Assembly: GCF_017301735.1 (NCBI RefSeq)
Contig: NZ_CP071090.1
Coordinates: forward strand, 12,383,001-12,447,000
From: Pyxidicoccus parkwaysis
GTDB lineage: Bacteria; Myxococcota; Myxococcia; Myxococcales; Myxococcaceae
DNA length: 64,000 nt
Reading direction: 5' to 3'
Position numbers and translations under genes: made by a program
Part shown: positions 1 through 8,878 of the stretch, piece after piece
Position numbering within the stretch: position 1 is the first letter of the stretch
How the letters are laid out: each line of letters opens with the position of its first letter
The notes under the pieces: model-generated
What the model saw: only the letters and a program-made list of their open reading frames with translations
What the model was told of the DNA's origin: nothing
Databases searched by the model: none

Positions 1-1
1 C

Positions 2-1240
2 GGGCTCTCGGAGCCGCTCGTCCGCGCCATGACCGACCTCGGCTGCGTCGAGCCGACGCCGGTGCAGCAGGCCACCATCCCGGCGGTGTTGCGGGGAGGT
101 GACGTGTGGGCCTCGGCGCCGACGGGCTCGGGGAAGACCGCGGCGTTCCTCCTTCCAGTCCTGGAGGCGCTTGGCGCGAGTCCAGGCGGTTCACCCCGGC
201 GGACGCGGGTCCTGCTGGTGGTGCCCACGCGTGAGTTGGCCGCCCAGGTCGCCCAGGTCATCGAGCAGTACGGCCGCCATCTCCCCAGGCGGCTGAAGAC
301 CTGCCTCGCCGTCGGCGGCGTCTCGGCGAACCCGCAGATGATGGCGCTCCGTGGCGGCGCGGACCTGGTCGTGGCCACGCCGGGCCGCGCGCTGGACCTC
401 GTGGACCAGAGCGCGCTCCGGCTCTCCACGGTGGAGACGTTGGTGCTCGACGAGGCCGACCAACTGTTGTCGCTGGGCTTCGCCGATGAGCTCACGCGCC
501 TGCTCGCGCTGCTCCCCGCGCGCCGCCAGAACCTGCTGTTCTCCGCCACCTTTCCGCCCGGGGTACGGGCGCTCGCCGGACAACTGCTGCATGAGCCCAC
601 GCGGGTCGACATCGGGGCGGCGGCGATGCCCGCCCCGGACCTCATCGTCCAGCGTGCCATTGAAGTCGACGCCGGGAAGCGCACGATGCTGCTGCGCCAC
701 CTCATCGAGACGCATGCGTGGTCCCACGTCCTCACGTTCGTGGCCAGCCGGTATGGCGCGGACCACGTCGCGCTGAAGCTGAACCGCGCCGGCTTCACCG
801 CGGAGGCCCTGCACGGCGAGCTCAGCCAGGGGGCCCGCACGCAGGCGCTCGCGGACTTCAAGGCGAAGCGCGTGAAGGTCCTCGTCGCCACGGATGTCGC
901 CGCACGTGGCCTCGACATCGTGCAATTGCCCGCCGTCGTGAACTACGACCTGCCGCGCTCGCCCGTGGACTATCTGCACCGGATTGGCCGCACGGGCCGC
1001 GCGGGTGAGCCGGGCATGGCTATCAGCTTCATCAGCGCGGACACCCAGGCCCACTTCCGACTCATCGAGCGACGCCACGGCCTCCGCCTCATGCGCGAGC
1101 GGCTCGCGGGGTTCGAGCCGGTCGACGTGCCCACGCCGCCCCTGGACGTGAATGGCGGCGTGAAGGGGAAGCGGAAGAGCAAGAAGGACAAGCTCCGCGA
1201 GGCCGCGGCCGCCGCGAAGGGCCCGACGTCTCGGAGATAG
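2..1240 (+). CDS. DEAD-box ATP-dependent RNA helicase, 5' end outside the window
   Basis: ATP-dependent RNA unwinding enzyme of the RhlE-like DEAD-box group, cytoplasmic, probably acting in ribosome assembly or RNA turnover. Motifs in order: Q motif (GCVEPTPVQQ), motif I (APTGSGKT), Ia (PTRELA), GG, Ib (TPGR), II (DEAD), III (SAT), V (ATDVAARGLD) and VI (HRIGRTGRAG). A Lys/Arg-rich tail (GKRKSKKDK) closes the protein and probably adds RNA affinity. The first in-frame ATG is at 29, but the upstream codons from base 2 read GLSEPLVRA, the normal sequence just before the Q motif, so the real start lies left of the window and the ATG is an internal Met. Family assignment is firm; the exact subgroup is not. 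Confidence 0.95.
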   Translation, partial: GLSEPLVRAMTDLGCVEPTPVQQATIPAVLRGGDVWASAPTGSGKTAAFLLPVLEALGASPGGSPRRTRVLLVVPTRELAAQVAQVIEQYGRHLPRRLKTCLAVGGVSANPQMMALRGGADLVVATPGRALDLVDQSALRLSTVETLVLDEADQLLSLGFADELTRLLALLPARRQNLLFSATFPPGVRALAGQLLHEPTRVDIGAAAMPAPDLIVQRAIEVDAGKRTMLLRHLIETHAWSHVLTFVASRYGADHVALKLNRAGFTAEALHGELSQGARTQALADFKAKRVKVLVATDVAARGLDIVQLPAVVNYDLPRSPVDYLHRIGRTGRAGEPGMAISFISADTQAHFRLIERRHGLRLMRERLAGFEPVDVPTPPLDVNGGVKGKRKSKKDKLREAAAAAKGPTSRR

Positions 1241-1241
1241 T

Positions 1242-1606
1242 CAGGGCCGAGGGGGTTGCTTCACCTTCGGCACCAGCACTGCCCGGTGGCCCTTCAGCGA
1301 GCTGGTGGCGGGCCCCACGCGCATCACGGGCATCCGAGAGATTTCCGCCAGCCCTCGCTCGGAGCGCGTGCGCGTGCAGAAGCGGAGCGGCGAGCTGCTG
1401 CTCGTGGACACGCGCACGGGCGCCATGCAGTCCCTGCCAGGCCGCCGCTGGATGGAGCCTTGGTGCGATGAGACCGCTGCCTGATGATGCACCTGGAGTT
1501 CCGCGGCGTCCTACCCATGGCGCCCTATGCGGCGCTGAACGCGTCCTGCCGGCGGTTCGGAACGCGCGCCTCCCTCACGGAGACCGCATTTCGATTCGAC
1601 CCATGA
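1242..1606 (+). pseudogene. Possible decayed gene remnant after the helicase
   Basis: Directly after the helicase stop an open frame without an early start codon reads WPFSELVAGPTRITG and further protein-like sequence up to a TGA at 1482. The stop overlaps an ATG (TGATGATG) that opens a 40-codon frame ending at 1606. The two frames together resemble the C-terminal part of one gene split by a stop or shift, but I do not recognise the family. The region could also be non-coding. Low confidence. Confidence 0.25.
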
Positions 1607-1627
1607 GCGCGCCGGTCCCGCGCGGCG

Positions 1628-2716
1628 CTACTGCGAGAGGTCTTCCGCGAAGTACTCGTGGCTGTCCGCGTTGTCGATGGCCCTGGTGGGGTTGGAGTAC
1701 GCCAAGGACTTGCAGGCGGCTTGCCCGAAGGCCCAATCATCGGTCCCCGCGACGACGGTGAAGTGGCTCATCTCGTGGACGAGCAACCCGCCCTTGGAGT
1801 CCGTGCCATACGTCGGCGCGGCCCAGAAGAGGCCACACACGAAGATGCGATACGGGTCGCTCGGGTAGACGTAGGTATAGACATCCGCGTCGGTGCAGCT
1901 GCAATCGATGACCACCGACTGGGTCTCGAAGGCGCCCGAGATGGCCTGGAAGTGGCGCTTCACGGTCGCGAGTCGAGAGCTGGTGGTGGTCCCGAACCAG
2001 GTCGTGTAACGCGAGGGAGGGATGAAGGCCGTGAAGTACTGGAGGCCATCCGCCGCCATGACGCGCGCCGCGGAGAACGCCGCATTGAGCGTGGCGGTCG
2101 GATGCGTCGGCTCCACGCAGCGGCTGGTGGTGAGCGCCTGCGAGGAGACGGTGCCAGGGGCTTCGCGCCAGGGCGGCACGAAGGGACGGCCCGCGATGTC
2201 CACCTCCAGGTCGTCCGAGCGAAGGGCCGCGATGTCCGCGGGGTCCACCGCGGGAGCCTGGTAGCGCAGGCGGTAGCGCCCCGTGCGGGACAGGTCATAG
2301 ACCGCGCCGATGTCCACGACGTGCGACACCTGCTCGCCCGGCTCCAGGCGCAGGAAGTCCGTCTCCCGAGGCGGCGCCCAGTGGTAGCGCCGTCCCTGAT
2401 ACGGCACGCTCGCGCCGTCCACCGTCACGGAGAGCAGGTCCTCGCGAAGCCCCTCGATGACGGTGTGCCGCTTCAACACGCGCACCGGCGAACTGGACAC
2501 GTTGGTGAGCGTCACCGTCACCCACACCGACTCGCTGCTCGCCAGCGCGGCGTGTGGCACCGACAAGGCCACCGCCACATCGCCCGCGACCGCGTCTCGT
2601 GCGACCTCGGATGTGCTGGCGGGCTGAGACTCCGGCGCGCCACAGGCGCCCAGAAGCAACAGGCCCAGAGCAGCGCCCAGCCAGCGACTCTCACAACCTC
2701 TTCTGCCGAGGCTCAT
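1628..2716 (-). CDS. Secreted M35-like (aspzincin) metalloendopeptidase lipoprotein
   Basis: Predicted zinc endopeptidase of the deuterolysin / peptidyl-Lys metalloendopeptidase class. The zinc site is HEMSH (about residues 314-318) followed by GTDDWAFG (about 324), the pattern of M35 enzymes in which an Asp supplies the third ligand. The ATG at 2716 was chosen because it places a lipoprotein signal (LLLLGACG) at the N-terminus; codons further upstream lack a signal peptide. A long N-terminal region (about 40-210) resembles the beta-rich prodomain of such enzymes. The 362-residue length fits a pre-pro-enzyme. It is convergent with the helicase side and stands alone. Likely role: extracellular protein breakdown during predation (inference). 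Confidence 0.8.
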   Translation of the reverse strand: MSLGRRGCESRWLGAALGLLLLGACGAPESQPASTSEVARDAVAGDVAVALSVPHAALASSESVWVTVTLTNVSSSPVRVLKRHTVIEGLREDLLSVTVDGASVPYQGRRYHWAPPRETDFLRLEPGEQVSHVVDIGAVYDLSRTGRYRLRYQAPAVDPADIAALRSDDLEVDIAGRPFVPPWREAPGTVSSQALTTSRCVEPTHPTATLNAAFSAARVMAADGLQYFTAFIPPSRYTTWFGTTTSSRLATVKRHFQAISGAFETQSVVIDCSCTDADVYTYVYPSDPYRIFVCGLFWAAPTYGTDSKGGLLVHEMSHFTVVAGTDDWAFGQAACKSLAYSNPTRAIDNADSHEYFAEDLSQ

Positions 2717-2821
2717 CGCGGAGACTCCATGGGATGACGAGGGAGGCCAAACCCTATCCATCCCAGGAAAACCCGTCCAGCCGCGACGCGCGACGACAAT
2801 CCCTCACATGTGACGCGCCGC

Positions 2822-3070
2822 TCAGCCGCGGAACCGCGCCATCTGAATGAGATTGCCGCAGGTGTCCTCGAACAAGGCGATGACAACCGGCCCATGGACA
2901 CCGGCGGGCTGCGGAAGACCACGCCCCGAGAGCGCAAGGCCTTGGCGGACAGGGGCGCGAGCGTGAGCCCCAGCCCCGCCTCTACCATGCCGATGACCGA
3001 GGGCCACGAGCTGGCCTCCTGGACGATGCGCGGAGAGAGGCCCGCGGCCAGGCCCATGCTCGTCACGGTG
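2822..3070 (-). pseudogene. LysR regulator fragment joined to a VOC-protein C-terminus
   Basis: Read on the minus strand, the sequence first gives a LysR substrate-binding C-terminal stretch (SPRIVQEASSWPSVIGMVEA, then GLGLTLAPLSAKALR). It then runs into PPVSMG and, after a one-base shift, GPVVIALFEDTCGNLIQMAR followed by FRG and a stop, which is the usual end of a VOC/glyoxalase-fold protein. Neither gene has its 5' part. Both families have an RGVVF-like segment at the junction, so recombination at short similarity is plausible. Non-functional. Confidence 0.5.
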
Positions 3071-3071
3071 T

Positions 3072-3222
3072 TCCCTCGAGCAGGGGCGGAGCCGGGGCTT
3101 ACGGAGGAGAGCCCCGCCTTTGCCGCGACGGAGGAGGAGCCGAGGAAGGAGGGCATACCCCGTGTGGACCAGGCCGGGCTGCTCGAGCAGGACGTACGCC
3201 CTGGATGTGTTCGCGTGCTTGA
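3072..3222 (+). mobile_element. IS91-like transposase remnant, copy 1
   Basis: First of three related dispersed segments (others start at 9966 and 19446). It starts at the same point as the other copies (TCCCTCGAGCAG). One frame contains the remnant R-V-D-Q-A-G-L-L, and after a frameshift another contains RTYALDVFACL, the segment just before the CxRCGG zinc motif of IS91-like transposases. Copy 1 stops before the zinc motif. Assignment to IS91-like elements is from recall of the transposase C-terminus. Confidence 0.5.
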
Positions 3223-3224
3223 GC

Positions 3225-3550
3225 AGGACGAGGCTTCGATTCAGACCCGCGGGGATTCCGATGAACAGCAGGACGTTGCCAGGATTCGCAGCCGGCATCG
3301 GGAGCGAATCGACCGTGCCACTGCCGGTCGGGAAGGTGGTCGAGAAATAGGACTGCGCGAAGCTCGGCGTCATCAGCAGGGCGCAGTAGGTCGTGGCGGC
3401 CTGCTGGACGGGCACCGAGAAGGTGCCGTCGGCCGCGACCGAGACGCACCAGGAGGTGTTGCCGAGGAATTGACTGGCCGATTGCGTTGCGAACAGCGCG
3501 ACCTGGTATTGCTGCGGATTCGCGATGCCGATGACCGTCCCCCGAAGTGG
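3225..3550 (-). pseudogene. C-terminal fragment of a secreted beta-sandwich protein
   Basis: The minus strand carries about 105 codons without a start: GTVIGIANPQQYQVALFATQ, then WCVSVAADGTFSVPVQQAA and onward to SFAQSYFSTTFPTGSGTV. The pattern resembles C-terminal domains of secreted carbohydrate-active proteins (a G-V-P-x-x-Y-x-V-A strand followed by 'adGtf'). No 5' part and no clean stop are present; the frame runs into the transposase remnant. Family naming is tentative. Confidence 0.35.
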
Positions 3551-3655
3551 CTACACGCCGGTGTCCCCATGGAGGGACGGGCGAGGCATCTTTTTCGCCC
3601 CCCTCACGACAATCGAGAGCTGGCCGGTGTGGCCAGAAACGAGGGGGAGGTACCG

Positions 3656-6600
3656 ATGTCGTTTCGCAGGTGGCTGCTGAGCAGCGTTGTCGTCGCGTGC
3701 GCGGGGTGTGGGCCCACGCAGGTGGAGTCCGAGGAGCCCGAGAAGCCCATCGCCCAGGTCCAGGCCGAGCGACTCGCCGCGGCGCAGGGCTTCGACCTCC
3801 GGGAGGTGGCACTGGTTCCGGCGCCGGACGGAGCGGGAAACCGGCACGAGTTGCGCTTCCAGGGCGTGCCCATCTGGGGCCTGGAGGCAAAGACGGCGAA
3901 TGGGATGACGCACCTCACCAATGCCCGCTTCGCTCCGTCGGCTCCCATCGAGACGAAGCCCCGCATCACCCAGGCGCAGGCGGAGGCTGCCGCCCTGGCC
4001 GAGTTGAACGACCCATCCGGTCGCGTGGACTCCACCCGGCTGGTGCTCGTTCCGCGCGAGGAGCGACGGCGCAAGCCGGATGCGCCCACCTCCGGGCGCC
4101 TCAACGCCGCGCACTTCGAGCGGGTGGTGACGGACCTGACGCTCATCTACCGGGTGCTGCTGGTCGCCGGCGAGTCAGGAGCCGAACGGGGCTGGATGGC
4201 GCAGGTGGACGCCCGCTCCGGACAGGTGGTGCGGCGGGACTCGCTCGAGGTCCACGCGCTGGAGACCAAGGTCTACCGGAAGGGGCGGGGATACGGCTAC
4301 TACTCGGGCACCGTCAACCTCTCCGTCCTCTACCAGAGCACCAACTCGCCCCCGTACTGGCTCGAGGACACCCACGGCAATGAGTATCAGTACGCATACT
4401 TCGTCGGGAGCGGCCGGGACCGGTCCATCGCCACTGCTGACTATGGGGGGACCGACTCGAACTTCGGCAACGGGCTTGTCTATTCACCCAGCTCCGGAGT
4501 CGCCAGCGTCACCGGAGAGACGGCGGCCGTGGATGCCTACTACGCCGCGAACATGACGTGGAGCTTCTACGAGACCGTCCTCGGACGGAGCGGTCCTGCC
4601 GGAACAGGCAAGGGCATGCCCATCCGGGTGCACTACCCCATGGAGAATGCGGCCTACTACCCCTACGCCAAGCCCCCGTTCCTCATGGTGGGCTACGCCG
4701 TCTACCCGAACAGCTCGAGCACCTGGAAGACCCTGGCGACCACCGACATCATCGGCCATGAGCTCGGCCACGACTTCTTCATGAGGGAAGTCGCCGGCAA
4801 TCCCGCGGACTTCCCCCAGGGCAACTCGGAGCTGACCGGGCTGAACGAGGGCGCGGGAGACATCAGCGGGTTCATGACCGAGCTCAGCCGCGACACCGTG
4901 CGCGCGGGCCGGTCCCTGCTCGACATCGACCAGACGCCGCTCCAGTCCTCCCACCTCACCGTGGGGGAAGAAGCGGAACCCACCGCCCGCAACCTGCTCA
5001 CCCCGGAGTTCCCCGAGTGGTTCGACGGCATCGGCGACGAGGAGGTGCACGCCTCGGGAGGTCCCTTCGCCCGGATGTTCCTGCTGCTGGCCTGGGGCTG
5101 CCAGGCCATGCCTCCTTCGGGCGTTCCGACCTCGGCCTGGCAATGCCCGCGGGTGCCCGGTGGCTTCACCGGCACCGGGGCCCTCACCGCGGCACGCCTC
5201 TGGGGCCTGACGGTGCAGGTGCTGCCCATGGGCGCCGACTACCTCCAGACCCGCACGGCGGCGCTCCAGGCGGCCATCGCCATGGAGGGCTCCGTGGGCG
5301 GCCCCCTGATGAAGAAGGTGGGCTTCGCATTCGCGGCCATCAACGTGGGCTTCCCTCCCGAGAACACGCCGCCCCAGGCCACCCTGAACTGCCAGCAGGT
5401 GGTCGGAGACCTCGAGTGCACCGGCACCATCTCCGATGTGGATACGCCCAACGAGCCCGGCCAGGCGCCGCAGTTGGTGCTGGACGGCACGCAGACGTAC
5501 ACGATGACGATGCAAGGCTCGCAGTTCACCCAACGCATCCCGAACGTCACGAACGGCAGCCACACCGTCCAACTGAAGGCGTGGGACTTGTGGAACAACC
5601 AGGTCACCCGCACGGTGACGGTCTCCGTCGACAAGACGCCGCCCCAGGCCTCGTTCACCCGCTCCGGCCCTCCGAAGCATCCCCTGTTCTCCGTGACGGC
5701 CAGCGACCCCGCGGGCATCTCCACGGTCGACTTCCTCCTGGGCACTGAGTACCGGGCGTCCGTGTTCGTGCCTCCCTATGATTACGATTTCGACACCTCG
5801 GCGTGGGCCGACGGCACGTACTCCATGGTCATCAAGGTGCTCGACCGCTTCCAGAACGTCACCACGCTCACCTCCCCGCTGGTCGTGGACAACACCGCGC
5901 CCACCGTGACGATGACCGTGAACCCGAGCGGCCCGCCCTTCCTCGTCACGGCCACCGTGGCGGATGCTTCGCCGCTGACGCGTGTGGACTTCAAGGTGGA
6001 CGGGATTGTCTTCGCCACCTACTCGAACTCCGCGACGTCGTATCAGGCGGCGTACTCGCCCCTGGACCCGTTGGTCCGCAACCTCTCCGTGGAGGTGACC
6101 GACTCCTTCGGCAACATACGCGTGGTCGTACAGGGAGCGCCCCGTGACCTGAAGCCGCCCGACGTCCTCTTCAGCGTGAGCCAGACTGCCACCACGGTGA
6201 AGCTCAACGTGGGCGTCTCCGACACCTGCGGCATCGTGTATCCCTATTCGATGTATGTCGATGGCACCCTGAATGCCCAGCCCATGGCGGACACCTACGT
6301 GCTGGACCTCGGCACCACGGTGGCGCCGGGGGAGCATCAGTTCCGGGCCCTCGTCCAAGACAACTGTGGAAACACGGCGGACTTCCAGGCGACGTTCACC
6401 AGGTCCCTCTCTCCACCCGTCATCACGTCCATCACCCGTGACGACACCCAGCCCAAGAAGCCGAAGTTCACCGTCCAGTGCACGGACGCCGATGGCATCG
6501 ACCATGTCGAGCTGCGGGAGAACGGCGTGGTGGTCCAATCCGACAACACCGCGCCCTACGAGTTCGTGGTGGACACCACGGCACGAGCGGACGGGGACTC

Positions 6601-6994
6601 CACCGAGCTCTTCCAGTGTTCCGACACCTACGGGGTGCCCAGCACGCCGGAGACCCGGACGGTGACGGCGGACAACACCGGCCCCTCCCTCACCGGCTTC
6701 TCCGTCTACGGCTCGGGCCGTTCGTATACCGTCTCGAGCAGCGCGGCGGACCTGCGGGGCATCCAGTCCGTCAACCTCGCGGGCGGGTTGCTGACACCGA
6801 CCTTCAACGTCACGCTGACGCAGGCGCCCTACAGCTATCAGTGGCTCCTCCCCGGCACCACGCCCATCCAGACGGACATTCCGTTCTACGTGACGGCGAA
6901 GGACACGTGGGGCAACACCTCCACGCTCAGCCGCCGGTGCTACATGAACACGGCCTCCACCCAGAATGCGTACCTGGTCTGCCAGCCGCTCTGA
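3656..6994 (+). CDS. Secreted M4 (thermolysin-family) metallopeptidase with Ig-like repeats
   Basis: Extracellular zinc protease. The ATG at 3656 follows GAGGGGGAGG and gives a lipoprotein-type signal (VVVACAGCG). Residues about 30-190 look like an FTP/PepSY propeptide. The catalytic domain carries HELGH (368-372) and NEGAGD (third ligand Glu about 398) in the M4 arrangement. From about residue 560 to the end (1112) come roughly five Ig/cadherin-like modules with recurring VDNTAPT- and VDKTPPQ-type linkers, probably for substrate or surface binding. The frame stays open far upstream to 2810, but that stretch covers gene fragments and lacks a signal, so it was not used. Likely role in prey protein digestion. 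Confidence 0.88.
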   Translation: MSFRRWLLSSVVVACAGCGPTQVESEEPEKPIAQVQAERLAAAQGFDLREVALVPAPDGAGNRHELRFQGVPIWGLEAKTANGMTHLTNARFAPSAPIETKPRITQAQAEAAALAELNDPSGRVDSTRLVLVPREERRRKPDAPTSGRLNAAHFERVVTDLTLIYRVLLVAGESGAERGWMAQVDARSGQVVRRDSLEVHALETKVYRKGRGYGYYSGTVNLSVLYQSTNSPPYWLEDTHGNEYQYAYFVGSGRDRSIATADYGGTDSNFGNGLVYSPSSGVASVTGETAAVDAYYAANMTWSFYETVLGRSGPAGTGKGMPIRVHYPMENAAYYPYAKPPFLMVGYAVYPNSSSTWKTLATTDIIGHELGHDFFMREVAGNPADFPQGNSELTGLNEGAGDISGFMTELSRDTVRAGRSLLDIDQTPLQSSHLTVGEEAEPTARNLLTPEFPEWFDGIGDEEVHASGGPFARMFLLLAWGCQAMPPSGVPTSAWQCPRVPGGFTGTGALTAARLWGLTVQVLPMGADYLQTRTAALQAAIAMEGSVGGPLMKKVGFAFAAINVGFPPENTPPQATLNCQQVVGDLECTGTISDVDTPNEPGQAPQLVLDGTQTYTMTMQGSQFTQRIPNVTNGSHTVQLKAWDLWNNQVTRTVTVSVDKTPPQASFTRSGPPKHPLFSVTASDPAGISTVDFLLGTEYRASVFVPPYDYDFDTSAWADGTYSMVIKVLDRFQNVTTLTSPLVVDNTAPTVTMTVNPSGPPFLVTATVADASPLTRVDFKVDGIVFATYSNSATSYQAAYSPLDPLVRNLSVEVTDSFGNIRVVVQGAPRDLKPPDVLFSVSQTATTVKLNVGVSDTCGIVYPYSMYVDGTLNAQPMADTYVLDLGTTVAPGEHQFRALVQDNCGNTADFQATFTRSLSPPVITSITRDDTQPKKPKFTVQCTDADGIDHVELRENGVVVQSDNTAPYEFVVDTTARADGDSTELFQCSDTYGVPSTPETRTVTADNTGPSLTGFSVYGSGRSYTVSSSAADLRGIQSVNLAGGLLTPTFNVTLTQAPYSYQWLLPGTTPIQTDIPFYVTAKDTWGNTSTLSRRCYMNTASTQNAYLVCQPL

Positions 6995-7206
6995 GCCAGC
7001 GACCGCGTGATGCAGCCCCGCGCGCTCGCACCGGAACGTGACCCGTGGAGCGGTGGCGACCACCGCGCAGGCTACCGACGAAAACTCGCCCACGAACTCG
7101 ACCGTGGGCGAGCTCACCCGCGTCGGGAACAGGGTGTTCTTCAGCGCGTTCGATGAGACACGGTCGCTGCTGCGCGCCGGGCGTGCTTTTCGTAGAATCC
7201 CACGCC

Positions 7207-7761
7207 ATGGGCCTCCTCACCTTCGGTCTCAACGTGACTTTGGACGGGTGCATCGATCACACCCAGGGGATCGTGGACGACGAGCTGCACGACTATTGGA
7301 CGCAGCTCATGGATCAGAGCGGGGCGATGCTCTTCGGGCGCAACACCTACGAGCTGATGGAGGGAGCCTGGCCCGCGGTGGCACGCGACGAAAAGGCGCC
7401 GCGCGCGATGCGCGAGTGGGCGCAGAAGCTCGAGGCGAAGGCGAAGTACGTCGTGTCGGGCTCGCGGAGCGACTTTCCGTGGCAGAACACGTTCAAGGTG
7501 GAGGGTGACCTTCGCGAGGCGATCTCGGCGCTGAAAGCGAAGACCGTGCGGGGGGTCCTCGTCGGAGCGCCCAAGCTCGCGACTGCTCTCGAGGAGTTGG
7601 GGCTCATCGACGAGTACCGCCTCGTCGTTCATCCCGTCATCAGTGGCCGCGGGCCGACGTTGTTTCATGGCCTGTCGAGTGCGCGGCATCTCGAGCTCCT
7701 ATCGACGCAGCGGTTCAAGTCCGGCGTGCAGGCGCTCCACTTCCGTCGCAAAGCGGGATGA
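7207..7761 (+). CDS. RibD C-terminal / dihydrofolate-reductase-like protein
   Basis: Cytoplasmic NADPH-dependent reductase-fold protein of 184 residues. It starts GLLTFGLNVTLDG, has the middle motif MLFGRNTYE and the C-terminal stretch LIDEYRLVVHPVISGRG, all typical of stand-alone RibD_C proteins. The true substrate is unknown, and members of this group are often annotated as dihydrofolate reductase family proteins. The ATG at 7207 was chosen because the family begins at this motif; the 54 codons upstream are not protein-like. The stop overlaps the ATG of the following truncated GFA frame (ATGA), suggesting a former operon. Confidence 0.85.
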   Translation: MGLLTFGLNVTLDGCIDHTQGIVDDELHDYWTQLMDQSGAMLFGRNTYELMEGAWPAVARDEKAPRAMREWAQKLEAKAKYVVSGSRSDFPWQNTFKVEGDLREAISALKAKTVRGVLVGAPKLATALEELGLIDEYRLVVHPVISGRGPTLFHGLSSARHLELLSTQRFKSGVQALHFRRKAG

Positions 7762-7994
7762 GCGTGGTTGGACCCGAGCGCTTCACCGGCGGCTGCCTGT
7801 GCGGCAGCGGCCGCATCGTCGCGTCGGGACGGCCGTACCGCGTCGGCGTGTGCCGCCCCGAGGCGTCCGCCACGCAGCCCGCGCACGGAAGCGGGCCATC
7901 AGTCCTTCGGAATCTCGGGGGGGAACTCCGCGAGGAGCTTGGGAACGGCCTTGCCCAGCCACTCCTGAATCTCCGCGTTGCTGGCCCCGGATGA
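7758..7994 (+). pseudogene. Truncated GFA (CENP-V/GFA) family gene
   Basis: The first about 31 codons (RFTGGCLCGSGRIVASG, then PYRVGVC) match the start of glutathione-dependent formaldehyde-activating-type zinc proteins, including the first CxCG zinc motif. After GVC the expected HCxxCR zinc region is missing and the frame continues into unrelated sequence antisense to the next gene. The gene is cut at its 3' side, most likely by a deletion joining it to the lipoprotein gene. The ATG overlaps the preceding stop. Confidence 0.6.
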
Positions 7995-8501
7995 CAGCTC
8001 CCCCTGGGCCGTGCCCCGCCACACGGGCTTCTGCGCGCGGGCATCCATGATGTCGATGTCGAGCACGCCCTTGGAGAACTCCTGCTTGATGGGCTGGGCC
8101 TGCATGCTCGGGTAGGGGGTCTGGTACGGGCCCTGGTTGGGTGCCCTCGGAGGGTTCGGGTCCAGGCCCGGCGCGAGGATGCCCTGGAAGTTGATGGAGC
8201 TGCCCCACCGGATGAGGAGGTCCGGCGTCGCGCCCGCCTCCACGCGCTGGTAGCCGCGAGACGCGAGATAGGCGTCCACGGACTTCTCGACCGTCGTGTC
8301 CCCTGCGCCCTCCTGGGCGGCCTGCCCCGCGGGATTCGCATGGGGCAGCCAGGCATAGGTGCGGTAGCCGCTCGCGGCCTTCATGGCATTACCGTCGTAC
8401 TGGGTGTTCACGTCGATGCCCGCGCAGGCGGTGAAGACGAAGGCCAGGAGCGGGACAAGGCGTCGGGTCGGCATCCAGATGGACATCTTGGTCATCCCCA
8501 T
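7899..8501 (-). CDS. DUF4136-type lipoprotein
   Basis: Predicted outer-membrane or periplasmic lipoprotein of about 200 residues with signal LLAFVFTACAG. The mature part begins VNTQYD and contains YRTYAWLP, then YLASRGYQRVEAGATPDLL, the layout of DUF4136 proteins (a small alpha/beta domain near lipid-modified N-termini, function unknown). Several Met codons lie close together (8501, 8495, 8486, 8474); 8501 is used but none has a strong ribosome site. A Pro-rich insertion (about residues 115-135) interrupts the domain. It is the intact neighbour that now ends inside the broken GFA gene. Confidence 0.75.
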   Translation of the reverse strand: MGMTKMSIWMPTRRLVPLLAFVFTACAGIDVNTQYDGNAMKAASGYRTYAWLPHANPAGQAAQEGAGDTTVEKSVDAYLASRGYQRVEAGATPDLLIRWGSSINFQGILAPGLDPNPPRAPNQGPYQTPYPSMQAQPIKQEFSKGVLDIDIMDARAQKPVWRGTAQGELSSGASNAEIQEWLGKAVPKLLAEFPPEIPKD

Positions 8502-8602
8502 TCGAGAGAGGGCAGGCGGGCGAGGGTGAGCCCTCTCCGCCAAGGTGAGTGAGACAGTCTGTACCCGGCAGTTTAGTGTGCAGGGCGACCCAGGCAGTGA
8601 CG

Positions 8603-8875
8603 ATGAATCCGGTGGAGCAAGAAGCTCGGGTCCGGGAGACCGAGGTGGTGGAGAAGGCCCCGGATTGTCCCGCGCAGTATGGCGGGGTGTGTCGCACGGG
8701 GCGCGCCGACGGGTGCTCCCATGCACTCAATGCGGTCCCTCCGTCAGCCGGCACCGCGAGCCCGGTGACGGCCGACGGCGCCGTGTTCACGCGGTGGGCG
8801 CTGCTGAAGGATGCGAAGACTGCTCTCGGACGTATTCACCGTCTTCCTGGCATCGCAATGACAGACAGGGTCTGA
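8603..8875 (+). CDS. Doubtful small ORF, unknown
   Basis: A 90-codon frame beginning MNPVEQEARVRETEVVEKA, divergent from the lipoprotein gene. It contains four Cys in the first half (APDCPAQYGGVC and RADGCS) and could be a small zinc- or disulfide-containing protein or the damaged start of the following HEAT-type remnant. No family was recognised and no good ribosome site is visible. Kept only as a possibility. Confidence 0.2.
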   Translation: MNPVEQEARVRETEVVEKAPDCPAQYGGVCRTGRADGCSHALNAVPPSAGTASPVTADGAVFTRWALLKDAKTALGRIHRLPGIAMTDRV

Positions 8876-8878
8876 AAC

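Noticed and set aside
2810..3655. N-terminal extension of the M4 protease
   Set aside because: The frame is open but covers gene fragments and a transposase remnant and would bury the signal peptide; the start at 3656 has a ribosome site and signal.
4484..7117. Long minus-strand open frame opposite the M4 protease gene
   Set aside because: Composition typical of antisense frames in GC-rich DNA and no recognisable domain; the plus strand encodes HELGH and Ig-like repeats.
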